NCBI GenBank assembly: GCA_026260175.1
Contig: JAKCWW010001105.1
Location: 2,904 to 66,903 of the forward strand
DNA from: Reticulitermes lucifugus
Lineage: Eukaryota > Arthropoda > Insecta > Blattodea > Rhinotermitidae
DNA: 64,000 nt
Reading direction: 5' to 3'
Shown here piece after piece: positions 10,807-20,534 of this stretch. Below the pieces are notes generated by a model that made no database searches, was not told where the DNA came from, and saw nothing but the letters and a program-made list of their open reading frames with translations. Numbering within the stretch: the first letter of the stretch is position 1; each line of letters begins with the position of its first letter. The position numbers were made by a program, and so were the translations under genes.

Positions 10807-10998
10807 TTTTTTTCCTTTGATCCATTTTGTACCTTTAAATCCTTCCATCCTTCTTCATGTCACTTATGTTCCATACTACTGTCCTTATACAACAAACACA
10901 ACACAAACATCCATGCCCCCTGCGGGATTCGAACCCACAATTCCGCAAGCGAGCGGCCGCAGGCCCACGCCTTAGACCGCGCGGCCACTGGGATCGGC
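10807..10998 (-). repeat. SINE-A head with a different body
   Basis: The tRNA-like head is intact on the minus strand from 10,998, with B box GGTTCGAATCC. Past CATGGATGTT, however, the body (10,807-10,903) does not match other SINE-A copies, and it ends in its own A tail (T8 at 10,806-10,813). It abuts the headless SINE-A directly. It could be a subfamily or a template-switch chimera. Confidence 0.65.
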
Positions 10999-11230
10999 TA
11001 AAAGTCTCATAGACACAATGCATTTTATATCGTTTTCGTGTCGTCTCAATAACACGCTTCATTACGCCCGTTCCGTGATGGAAATAAGAGGATATTTTTT
11101 AAACCATGTACGAATAATGACAAAAAATCAAGCAAATAGATATAGTAGTAAGGCTGTAGAATTTGTGTTTTTAAGGTACCCGAATTTCGGCCGCAAAACC
11201 GGCTACACTAACTTCCGTTATTCGTGGTTT

Positions 11231-11238
11231 GTTTAGTC
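11231..11238. repeat. 8-bp target-site duplication, left
   Basis: GTTTAGTC here is repeated perfectly at 11,700-11,707, on either side of the hAT-type element. Eight bases is the hAT hallmark. Confidence 0.85.
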
Positions 11239-11699
11239 CAGTGGTTCCCAACATTTTCGGTCCACCGCCCCCTTGGTTCCATACACACCAACAGCGCCCC
11301 CTACCTCTTTTAAAAAAACATAAATGCGCTTTTGTTTCCACTTTTATTTTATATTTAAAAAATCGTTTAAATAAAATTGTAAGAGTTAAACGTAATGTTT
11401 TATGTGTTAATTAATAAATTAGAATTTATTATATTTTTATGATTAACAATAATTCATCTGACAATAGTTTATTAAAAAATAACATGTGCTTGAATAAGAT
11501 TTATAAATTAAAATAATAAGAAGTTTTGTTCATTTTTTATTTGTAACACAAAAATTACTTTATTTGAATTTCATTATAAAAATAAATGCACTACTTGTCT
11601 ACTAGCGCCCCCCCTGTGATAATAACAGCGCTCCCTTCCACCTCTCGTAGCTATTAGCGCCCACCTCGGTAATCCCACCGCCCACTTTCGGAACCACTG
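11239..11699. mobile_element. nonautonomous hAT-type element, 461 bp
   Basis: The ends are CAGTGGTTCC and its exact complement GGAACCACTG. They are flanked by the perfect 8-bp duplication GTTTAGTC at 11,231-11,238 and 11,700-11,707. Subterminal regions are rich in GCGCCCCC blocks on both sides. The 300-bp interior is very AT-rich and encodes no transposase. It is therefore a MITE that needed a hAT transposase supplied elsewhere. Perfect duplications suggest a fairly young insertion. Confidence 0.88.
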
Positions 11700-11707
11700 G
11701 TTTAGTC

Positions 11708-12335
11708 GTTTCAGGCAAATGTCTGAATTGTACACGAGTTACGTTAAGACCGCTTCCACCCAAACGCACTTGAATTGATCTTTCACGAAACATACGCTAC
11801 CGATGCTGTGTGTCTTAGTCCGAAAAACTGACAGCGTCGTAAAATAAACCACAAAGAAGTCTAGATAATAGTGCAAGACAATGACACTGAACAACAAAGT
11901 ACGAATAAACAAGTTACACTGCTCCAAGTGTATCATGTCAAAGATTCATATTTTTCTGAAAAGTCATATCAACATATCCTTGTTCATATTCTTGATAATA
12001 GTCCTGATCAGAGACGTCCTCTACAAACAGCTGCAGAGCCTTAAGTTGTATACGAATGCTCGCAATGAGAAAATCGTGAATTCAAACTTGCCTCACTGCT
12101 GAATATCAGTGACTTATATTTGAATCTATTTGTAACATAAAATTCTTCTGATAGCCCTGGGTCCTGCCGTTGTATCTTGCTGGTGGTTGCTAAAAGAACA
12201 CAAAGTGTAAATGATAACACAGTCAACATGACTACTGCTGTTTAGCCGCTAGGCAAGAGTATAAGCCTAATATATATTATTGAATAAATAGCTATAAATA
12301 CCTATTAACAAGGGGCGCCATGTTGATGAATAGAG
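11708..12335. other. no recognised feature
   Basis: Short frames on both strands show no motif, and I found no repeat match in the window. Confidence 0.5.
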
Positions 12336-12339
12336 AAAT

Positions 12340-12505
12340 GTTTCAATATGGAATATTGGTGGGATGATAGTGACAGGGAAAAAACGAAGTACTCGGAGAA
12401 AAACCTGACCCAGTACCACGTTTCCACCACAAATCCCACATTGACTGGCCTTATTTCCGAAATGAAAAGCTGGCAACTAACCGCCGGAGACGTGGCACAG
12501 ATCGT
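12340..12505 (-). repeat. SINE-B fragment
   Basis: On the minus strand it carries GTCAATGTGGGATTTGTGGT, GTACTGGGTCAGG and TCTCCGAGTACTTCG, the body blocks of the 2.6 kb copy. The tRNA-like head is reduced to CCGGCGGTTAGTTGCC. Confidence 0.7.
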
Positions 12506-12509
12506 ATAT

Positions 12510-13275
12510 TTTCTTATTGCCTGGATGTACAAATACGTAGACTTCATAACGTAAGAGCAGCCGTCTGATCTCTGCATCCTGACTTTTCCATTGTGTCAGT
12601 ATTATTCTAATTATTAGAATTAGATTTGCTTCTACGTACCTGCTATTTTGCGAAGAACTAACATTCCAAGTATTCCAAGCAGTTCTCTTACGTCTATATA
12701 ATCTTACTCTACCAATTTCCACAGAACGGAAACTTACAGTGTGGCTCAGCAGAAAGTAACGATCTTGTAACATTACGTAGGTCGATGTAGCGTGTACATC
12801 CCATTCAATCACAGAAATTAAAAAACCAAACATATACACTGTTTTGGAACACCCAGCTATCTTAAAGGAAGTTTGGTGCTCCGAAAGACAGTGTACATAG
12901 CTAGTTTCTTTTAAAACATTTGTGACTAAATAGTCATGGATTAATGCGTTGCGTAATTTATCGGCATTATTAATTTTCAGTTAGCATTAACACTGGTGTT
13001 TGTCTAAGACTGTATATTTGTGTTTATGCGTTAATTACCCGGAAAGCGAATTGCAGTTTAGTGGCGCCCTATTATATTTAGATCGTTGACAGTGTTTTTG
13101 CTTTTCTGGCTGTGGCGTATTTCTTGTAATTTTCTTGCAAATGATAAGTTCTTATTAAAAATACATTTGACGTAAAAATGTGCATTTTTGTTGTCCTTAC
13201 AATTCTATCATGATGCTCTTTTCATCTCAAGAGGTATTCAAGAGAGGCGTATCATAATTTTGCGTAGGTCTTCAA
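12510..13275. other. no recognised feature
   Basis: A 120-codon open frame lies on the minus strand (12,477-12,839) and overlaps the SINE-B edge. Its translation shows no domain, and codon use is unremarkable. I do not call it a gene. Confidence 0.5.
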
Positions 13276-13279
13276 GTAA

Positions 13280-13460
13280 AGTGAATGTTCTTTTTCAGAT
13301 TTTAAACAGAACTGTAACTGTTTCACAGACTTTAGAAAAGTCTTCTTTAAAATTTCAAAGAAAATCCGTCCAGTGTGACCAGAGTTGTTCTATGGCGACT
13401 GATGGGAGATGGGACAGGCATAAGGAAGCTATCAGTCGCTTTTCAAAATTGCTTCGCTGA
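13280..13460 (-). repeat. R2 dispersed repeat
   Basis: On the minus strand: AAAAGCGACTGATAGCTTCC, then ATAGAACAACTCTGGTCACA, then CTGGACGGATTTTCTTTGAA. This is the R2 order seen at 29.5 kb. Confidence 0.6.
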
Positions 13461-13464
13461 AGCG

Positions 13465-14155
13465 CTTTTACAGTAACTGCTGAAAGGTAAAGTAGCACAC
13501 ACGTCGTGATGGAAGTATATTAAGTTCTATTTCCTTTTAAAAATGCAGTCAGTGTATTTCGAAATAAAATTCTCAGTTAAGTTAATTTCATTATAACGGG
13601 GGTACGCAAGGAGATGCTAACACGAGATGGTGGCATTGTTGCTGATGAGAAGGAATTAATGCCCCTCGACTCCTCCACCTACTCCGCCCTACCGATACGA
13701 ACAAGAGTACAGATACGAGTATAGAAAGGCCGAGTGGAACAACGCACAAAAATACAGGGGAAATGAAAATTATTTTTCTATGCTTTTCCTCTTTCCATTC
13801 TGTCTCTCGTTTTATCCCTAACCCTCCTGACTTGCCCACTTTTCTGTACCCATTTGTCCTTTTCATTCTGCCATTCTGAAAAAGAGTAATAATAAAAGGG
13901 TGGGGGGGATCAGAGGGGAGAATATGGATTGCGGGTCTGGAGTATAAATTAAAATGTAGGTTATAGGCTGAGTAATCCAATCAGATTTTGAAATCCTGGT
14001 GCTATTACCGTATGATATAAGAACTCGTTTCCCCTGCTCAGCCCCACAAAGTCAAGTGTAGTGCTCAGCAGCGGACCTGAGGAAGTTCAACAGAAGGCTT
14101 TAAACCCATTGTTACGTCAGACCGTAGGCTGACTATACATCTCATGCAGAGTTGA
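13465..14155. other. no recognised feature
   Basis: A 129-codon minus-strand frame (13,591-13,980) is present. It is low-complexity in places, shows no family motif and is rejected as a gene. Confidence 0.5.
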
Positions 14156-14159
14156 ATAC

Positions 14160-14440
14160 ATTAGTTTAGGCGCGCTCGCATAGTCGCGAAAATCTGTATT
14201 ACTTTACATCCGTGTATTAATTGAATATGTATAATATAAAAAAAGTCGACAAAATGCGCACTAGTAAGATAGTTTTTACATGCAATACCATTCATCATGT
14301 CCGTCCGCGAGTCTGTCTGTCCTCATGCATTACCGCGGATTCCACTGGACGAATTTCCGTCAAATTTTATATTGGGGATGAAAATCTGTCGAGAAAATCT
14401 AAATTTGGTTCAAATCGGGCACTTTGCATGAAGACGTAAG
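14160..14440 (+). repeat. R2 dispersed repeat
   Basis: A GTCC/GTCTG run is followed by a block close to CCACTGGACGAATTTCCGTC, then AAAATCTGTCGAGAAAATC and GGTTCAAATCGGGCA. The same order recurs immediately downstream. Confidence 0.65.
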
Positions 14441-14479
14441 TACGTTATACTGTTTCCGGCAGTATTAAATCGCCATAAA

Positions 14480-14720
14480 AGCGCTCTCTTCGCTGAAATG
14501 TTATCAGGTTGTTAGTTCTTCCGTCCGTCCTTCAGTCTGTATGTCCATCTGTCCGTCTATCCGTCTGTCGACATGCATTAGCGCAGCTCCCACTGGAAGG
14601 ATTTACGTGAAATTTAATACTGGGGAATTTTATGAAAATCTGTCGAGACATTCCAAACTTGATTAAATAACTTTTATTTTTGCCGGCGACATTAAATCAC
14701 CATAATAGTCGTGTGTTCGA
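14480..14720 (+). repeat. R2 dispersed repeat, second copy in tandem
   Basis: CCGTCCGTCCTTCAGTCTG leads into TCCCACTGGAAGGATTTACG and ATGAAAATCTGTCGAGACAT. It lies in the same orientation as the copy just upstream, so the pair is a loose tandem of about 300 bp per unit. Confidence 0.65.
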
Positions 14721-14724
14721 GTGA

Positions 14725-15400
14725 AATGATATCAGGCTGTTAGGAGAGCTGAGGAGGTATAAATGTGCAATAAATATTAAGTTATACATACACTGGCTGT
14801 CTTGGTATAATTCTTAACATGTGCACTAGCACGGACTCTGGTGTGTGGTTCGCGCAGCTTTCATTTGCAAACGTAATAAAAAATGACCATTGAGAGGGGA
14901 CTTCAATATGCCTGTGAACTGTGACATAATTGATTTAACTCTTTCGTTATTTTCGTCTTTTTCGTAATTACTTGTTTTTTTTTACATTCTTTCTGTCACT
15001 TCCGTCTCATCTTCTCTTCATTTAATCTTCAAATCCTCCTTATCAATTTTTTATTTATTTTCTCTTTATCTTCATTCTTTCTCCCCTTCTCACTTCACAC
15101 CACAAAAAATTTAAACAGTAGTCCAGTCAAAGGGTGAAGATAACTTTTACTGCGCCAGCCGTGGGCCCCTTTAGGATCACCAGCTTCTAAGTGAACAAAG
15201 TTGCAGACTTGTGATGTAAGGCTAAGTTGTGCCTCTGCTTAATTAGCCTACATATCAGACCATGAAACGTATGGGATCAGACGGAATGCTAAGGAACTAA
15301 CTACATAACTTTATTACTTCCACAAAACAAAGTAATTCTTGACAAGGTAATAGCTGGTCAAGAAGAAGCCTTTAAGTTGTGGAATTATAAGGTTCCTTAC
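14725..15400. other. no recognised feature
   Basis: Pyrimidine-rich stretches occur at 14,940-15,100. I see no coding or repeat signal. Confidence 0.5.
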
Positions 15401-15403
15401 CAT

Positions 15404-15566
15404 GTTCACAAGAGCCTGCGAGTGGACCGTGCTCCGAGCCAAGAGTCCACAACAGCACGCCAGTGGACACTTTTCTGAGCCGAGTCCACAACAGCACGCC
15501 AGTGGACACTATTCTGAGCCAAGGGTGTACAAGAGTCCGCCAGCCAGTGCACCCTATTTTGAACAA
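15404..15566. repeat. minisatellite, about 40-bp unit, four units
   Basis: The two central units read GTCCACAACAGCACGCCAGT..GGACACT..TTCTGAGCC and are nearly identical. The outer units are diverged (GTTCACAAGAGCCTGCGAG; GTGTACAAGAGTCCGCCAG). The array is GC-richer than its surroundings. A 92-codon open frame runs through it, but only because the unit lacks stops. Confidence 0.85.
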
Positions 15567-15569
15567 AGT

Positions 15570-16530
15570 GTTCACGCTTCCATCCAATTTAAGATCCGTT
15601 TAAATATTATTCTTCCTATACCCATAAGTCTTACAAAAGGCTTTTCTCCTTCAGGCTTTTGCTTCATGGTTTACAAATAAGAAATTACTATATTCCAACG
15701 GCACTAGTAACTAGGCTCTTGAGTGACTTTGCATGTAATCCTAACAAAAATTCTGAACTTAGAATGGCTGTGTGTGTCAAGAAGTTGCCTGTTGTAAGTT
15801 TACAGATCACTTCAAGGGCTGTATCCGATATGCACGGAATCTGGCTGGAACAATACAAAGCAGAATGAAATGCCTATTTTATTTATGTTTTCTTCCCTGT
15901 TCCTTTTATTATTTCAAGTGATATGAAGCTTTCTTTATCTCCCACTCTTTTACCATTTCCTATTCTCCATATTTTTTCGAATGCCTCATTAAATTCCACA
16001 GAATGGAGACTGTCCCCCACCAATAAAAAACTACTTCAACTTTCATTTAATTTATACGCCACCCCCATCTGCCTTTATTCCTCCCACTTGGCCTCCGTGA
16101 TGACCTCAGATGTATTGTGGGTGCAAAGAACAGATTACAGAAAACGGATAAATAAGATGAAAACACTTAAAGGGGATAAGGATGGGGGTTGGATTGAATG
16201 ATGTTGTGAGTTTAATACACCCCTCTCGTTTAAAAAAGCAACTCTACTTCACAGTGACGTCATGGACTTCCAAATATCCCCTCCCCTTTCGGCACATACA
16301 TACACCCACCACAAATTATCACACCAATTACCTTATATATTTCACCCCGATATCAGGATCACGCTATTGTGGTAGCTAGCTACTCTCATTTCTTGAAGAA
16401 GGATAAGAAGAAGAAAGTTTAAAATTAAAAGTAAACTTACATTCTTTTGTAAAATAAATGAGCGTTCAGCTTAATAGTGACATGGAGATACTGGTAACGC
16501 AAATGGACTGCCGGAACAGGTATAAGCCAT
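15570..16530. other. no recognised feature
   Basis: Frames of 65-92 codons overlap here in different phases without motifs. I see no repeat match. Confidence 0.5.
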
Positions 16531-16535
16531 TAATA

Positions 16536-16790
16536 AAGGAACATAAATATTTGTAATCGGGACACATATCTGACAGGAAGAGACCACTGTAAGATGGCAG
16601 TGTAACACTGCAAAGAATTTCAAACAAATAAGGTGTGATATTTCGGACTAGATTCATCCGGTTTAGGATAAAAACCACAGGCGGACTCCTGTGCAAAGGC
16701 TAATGAACTTGCGGGTTTTATAAAAGGCAAGGAAATTCTTGAGTAGTTGAGCGGATATGAGGGCCTAAAGAAAGGGTCTGCTTCATGTAG
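16536..16790 (+). mobile_element. LINE-1 3' end
   Basis: GATTCATCCGGTTTAGGATA, then GGCGGACTCCTGTGCAAAGG, then AAGGCAAGGAAATTCTTGAG match the end of the LINE-1 polymerase frame and its 3' UTR. Compare the copies at 18.3, 20.4 and 57.1 kb. It is strongly 5' truncated and diverged. Confidence 0.7.
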
Positions 16791-17149
16791 TCAGTTCTAT
16801 TAAAAGACAGGCAATATATGTATAAACGTAACGCCGAGGCGCGTTTGTGTACCCATTGTCGTCGTTGAAATGCAATAGGTATTACATATTCCGAGCGTGT
16901 GTCTGCAGCCTTAGTTCTCCAGCATGCAAAGCGCATGCGCTATGTTATGTTGTCATCTGTGGCCTTTCCGATTCTACAGCATTTTTCCACATTACCTCAC
17001 AAATGACACGATTTTCTGAAAAAGTTATTCAACATAAAATATGTGTTATGATTTTCTCTACAACATTTCTCATTCTAAGAAGAATTCTGCAAAGTATTAT
17101 CATAAATGTACATAGATCTCCATGTAAAGTGTTAGTTATTTTTGTTAGA

Positions 17150-17310
17150 TTTTAATTAAACTTTAATGTTTTCGACAGGTTTTCGAAATATATTCAAATA
17201 TCAAATTAATGAAAGTCCAGCCAGTGGGAGCCGAGTTGTTCCATGCAGACGGACAGACGGACAGACACGATGAAGTTAATAGTTGCTTTTCGCGATTCTG
17301 CGAACGCACT
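17150..17310 (-). repeat. R2 dispersed repeat
   Basis: On the minus strand: GCGAAAAGCAACTATTAAC, a GTCTGTCC run, CATGGAACAACTCGGCTCCC and ACTGGCTGGACTTTC. This is the R2 order. Confidence 0.65.
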
Positions 17311-17314
17311 TAAA

Positions 17315-18025
17315 AATGCTTGCAGCTCATATGCAGATATGGACCAGCCACTTTTACTCAATATGTTTCTTACTACAGCACCCCCTCCCCCCCGTCACAC
17401 ACACACACACCAGCGTGATCTGCTGGAACAGGTTCGTCGAAAGCCGTGTCCAGACTGACGGCTGCCCGGAAATGAAAACTTCCATTCATCTCCCACATCC
17501 TATTGACAAAGCCTGCACAACAAACGTGGAAAGATTCAAGACGTAGAAGACATAAAAATTTAAGTGTATCTAGCAGAATCAGTTTTCATAAGGTAATAAT
17601 AATCATCAGGTTAGACTTACGAATTAAAGTGTAATAGGAGGATACAGCAATTTACATGAAGATAATCTGCACAATTTAAACTCTTCTATACATATTTTTT
17701 ACTGCGGCCCATGCAACTTCCTACTAAATCGGTACTGGCTTCTTTCACGGGAGTTCAGCGGCAAGGGCGTGATAATAACCACTCACTTCCATCTAGCCCG
17801 AAGTTTGAAAATCAGTACAGGTATACTACTCTCTCCCTATATGTCCTCATGGTATGGACAGGGACAGCTTTACTTACTTTATAATGGTGTCTTCAATATG
17901 TTTGCAACCAAAGGGACATTTAAATATAAGAGAAACGAGAAATATGTGCAATAATGTGATTCAAAAACGGGGCTATTTTATAGTAGAACGCGTAGATAAG
18001 GTACAGATAAAGGCGAAGTTGTCCA
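17315..18025. other. no recognised feature
   Basis: There is a short (CA)n tract at 17,398-17,411 and otherwise no assignable element. Confidence 0.5.
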
Positions 18026-18029
18026 TGTG

Positions 18030-18440
18030 CAAGCCATGAAGGTATACGGGGGAGTGGTTGAATAGCTTCACAAATGCTTAAACGCGGCAAATGGCCAACT
18101 TCATACACAGATATTCTTACCGCAGGAGAAGGAGCCCCCCCGCCTTAGAGAAGAGCGTACAGGGTTTGGTGGGAGAATCTGAAGTAAAGAGTGATCTTGT
18201 AAGATATGAGGGTAGATGGGAATGTAATGTTGCAATGGATCTAAAAGAAATAGGATGGATGACGTAAACTTGATTCATCTGGCTTAGGATAAAGAGCAGT
18301 GGCCGGCTCTTGTGAACATGGCAATGAAGCCTCAGGTTCCATAAAATACGAGGAATTTCATAATTGTCTGACCCACTATTAGCCTCTCAAGAAGGACTTA
18401 GCTACACGCAATCAGTTAGGTTACTTGCGAATTGAGAAGA
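18030..18440 (+). mobile_element. LINE-1 3' end
   Basis: One frame reads GRWECNVAMDLKEIGW at 18,211-18,258. It matches the Trp-Glu-Asp-Asn..Met-Asp-Leu block that LINE-1 relatives carry near the polymerase C-terminus. It is followed by CATCTGGCTTAGGATAAAG and GGCTCTTGTGAACATGGC, then the stop and 3' UTR ending TCTCAAGAAGGACTTAGCT. The frame is broken in places. The copy is 5' truncated. Confidence 0.75.
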
Positions 18441-18444
18441 AGTT

Positions 18445-19230
18445 GAAAGAGGACGTTAATATCCGGAAAACACTGACAACTTGATTCAGTTTTATTTACA
18501 CCGGTATAGGATACTTCTCCCACCCCACCTCATTAATACTTGCTTTACCTATTAAATTACCAATCTTTGATCGAGTAAATGAGCACTGCAGCTCTGCTCA
18601 TTTCAACCTGCTGGCTCCGCAAGATCGATCTCACAGAGGCTAGGCATTTCAATTCGGAAACTTTCCGCTGGACATCCACACAGTATTAAGACGGACTAAC
18701 AAACATATTGAAAAACCAAGGAAGATATATCAGCGCTGGAAAATGCTTCTGTCCGTCTTGTGTCAAGACTGGTGATTGAAGAACTGAGCAGAGGGTGAGT
18801 TGGTGGGCGTGGGGTAATTATCACTTTTTTAAAAAACGGGAGAAAAGTACTATCCCATGAGAATTGCGGGTTCCCACCCAGGGATCCAGAAAAGGAGCCA
18901 AGACTTGACTGGCGCACCGCATAAAGATAGCCAAGAAACAGAGTAAAAAGTTCATAGTTTTCAGTTCGCACCTCTCTACTTTGTTTTCCTAAGCTGCCCA
19001 ATCTCCACAAGAGCTTCAGGAAACATAAAATTGGCTGGAATTTAATATAACTCTCGTTGAAAACATGTTTCAGTACTTGATAAAGGCCTATATTTTTACT
19101 TTCAATACTTTATACGATATTCATGAAATGTTTGTCACATACAATTAGAATCTTTTTAACTCCGTTTTTTGAAGACGCTGTCAGTCACTAAGACGATATA
19201 TCGTCGGTAGCAGATGGGCGAACGTGTAGG
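18445..19230. other. no recognised feature
   Basis: A 104-codon minus-strand frame (18,696-19,010) has no recognisable domain. I see no repeat match. Confidence 0.5.
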
Positions 19231-19234
19231 AAAG

Positions 19235-19385
19235 ATTGAGATAATTTTACATACAGAGAAATCTGAAAAAAATCTGTCCCCAGTGCCACTTTGTCCACAA
19301 CAAACCCCACACGGACTAGACCAGGACTGAACCCGGCCCTCCGCGGTGAGAGACTGGCGATTAACAGCCTGAGACATGGCAGCGT
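19235..19385 (-). repeat. SINE-B fragment
   Basis: The minus strand has CATGTCTCAGGCTGTTAATC (head), GGGTTCAGTCCTGGTC in place of the B box, then GTCCGTGTGGGGTTTGTTGT and GGCACTGGGGACAG. These match the 2.6 kb copy block by block. Confidence 0.7.
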
Positions 19386-19649
19386 ACAGTATTAAATTCC
19401 CAAAATCCTATCTTCCCATATCGTACTTAAGAACGTGTGTATTAAAATGTAGAGCCAAGAAACCAGAATTTTACCAGTTGTTTTACGATATAGGACAAAA
19501 CTTGACACCTCATCCTAAGGAAGTAACACAAACTCTTCGTGGCTGAGGATAATATTTGGGCCAAACATAAAAGAAGAAATGACAGTATATAAAAAGTTAC
19601 TGAGCGAGGAGCCTCCGCAAATATTATTGGGATGTTAAAAGGAGGGATG

Positions 19650-20335
19650 ACAAAATTGACGAAACGAATGGAAGGGAATGATGATTAGACTGAAGAAACA
19701 CGTAATCTAGTACGAATGAGACTGGTGATTATATTGACTAACAATTTTCCCTCTAAGCTGCGCGGGTGCGCGGCCGCGCAGTAACTGAAATGTTTTCGTC
19801 GCACACTGAGTTGTTGACGCGCAGCTGAAATTTTTTAATTTTCGTTGTAAATATTCTTATTATGCATATTACAAAAAACTTCTAAAGTGCCGCGCAGTCG
19901 TCAGGTCGCGTAAAAATTTTCTGCTCAGAGCGGTAGCAGGTTCGCGCAGCTGTAAAAGAACTTAAAGGGAAAGTTGTTGACGAAACATGTAGTCTAGAAC
20001 GAGTGAAAGGGAAAGATGATTAGTCCGACGAAACGTGTAGTCTAACGCGAATGGGATTGGTGTTTACATCGACGAAACATACTGTAGCACGAATGGGAGG
20101 GATTGGTGGTGATTCGTTTGACAAAATATGTAGTCTATGGGATTGATGATTGGATTGACGAAACTTGTGGTCTAGCACGAATGGGATTGGTGATTAGATT
20201 GACGAAACATACTGTAGCACGAATGGGAGGAATTGGTGGCGATTAAATGGACAAAACATGTAGTCTAACACGAATGGGAGGGATTGACGATTGGATTGAA
20301 GAAACATGTAGTCTAGCACGAATGGGAGGGATTGA
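19650..20335. repeat. minisatellite, 37-49 bp unit, split by a hAT-type element
   Basis: Units begin GACGAAACATGTAGTCTAGC and continue ACGAATGGGAGGGATTGGTG. Starts at 19,979, 20,027, 20,071, 20,120, 20,157, 20,201, 20,250 and 20,298 give periods of 48, 44, 49, 37, 44, 49 and 48. One to two further units lie left of the insertion, from about 19,650. Confidence 0.88.
19742..19976. mobile_element. nonautonomous hAT-type element, 235 bp
   Basis: The ends are CAATTTTCCCTCTAAGC and the complement of CTTAAAGGGAAAGTTG, inverted with a few differences. CAGCTGCGCG-type subterminal blocks follow on both sides. The flanks TTGACTAA (19,734-19,741) and TTGACGAA (19,977-19,984) form an 8-bp duplication with one change. 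The duplicated sequence belongs to the minisatellite unit, so the element landed inside the array. It has no coding capacity. Confidence 0.8.
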
Positions 20336-20530
20336 TTTTGGACAGATGTGATGGGAAGATAACGTTGAAATTAAAATGAATTTTAAAGGAATGTGATGTG
20401 AGGGAGTCGATTGGATTCTTCTGGCTTATGTAAGATCCATGGCTGAGTCTTGTAAACACGGTAATAAACATCCTATTAGCATAAAAGACTGACGTTTTCT
20501 CGATTAGTTTGGGCACTATGCTAAATCAAT
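20330..20530 (+). mobile_element. LINE-1 3' end
   Basis: GATGGGAAGATAACGTTGAA, GGATTCTTCTGGCTTATG, TCTTGTAAACACGGTAAT and GCATAAAAGACTGACG follow the LINE-1 3' order. It abuts the minisatellite directly. It is a diverged, 5'-truncated copy. Confidence 0.65.
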
Positions 20531-20534
20531 TTAA

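Noticed and set aside
12477-12839. 120-codon minus-strand frame
   Set aside because: Partly runs through a SINE-B fragment. No motif or codon bias.
13591-13980. 129-codon minus-strand frame
   Set aside because: Ordinary composition, no domain, and overlapped by low-complexity pyrimidine stretches.
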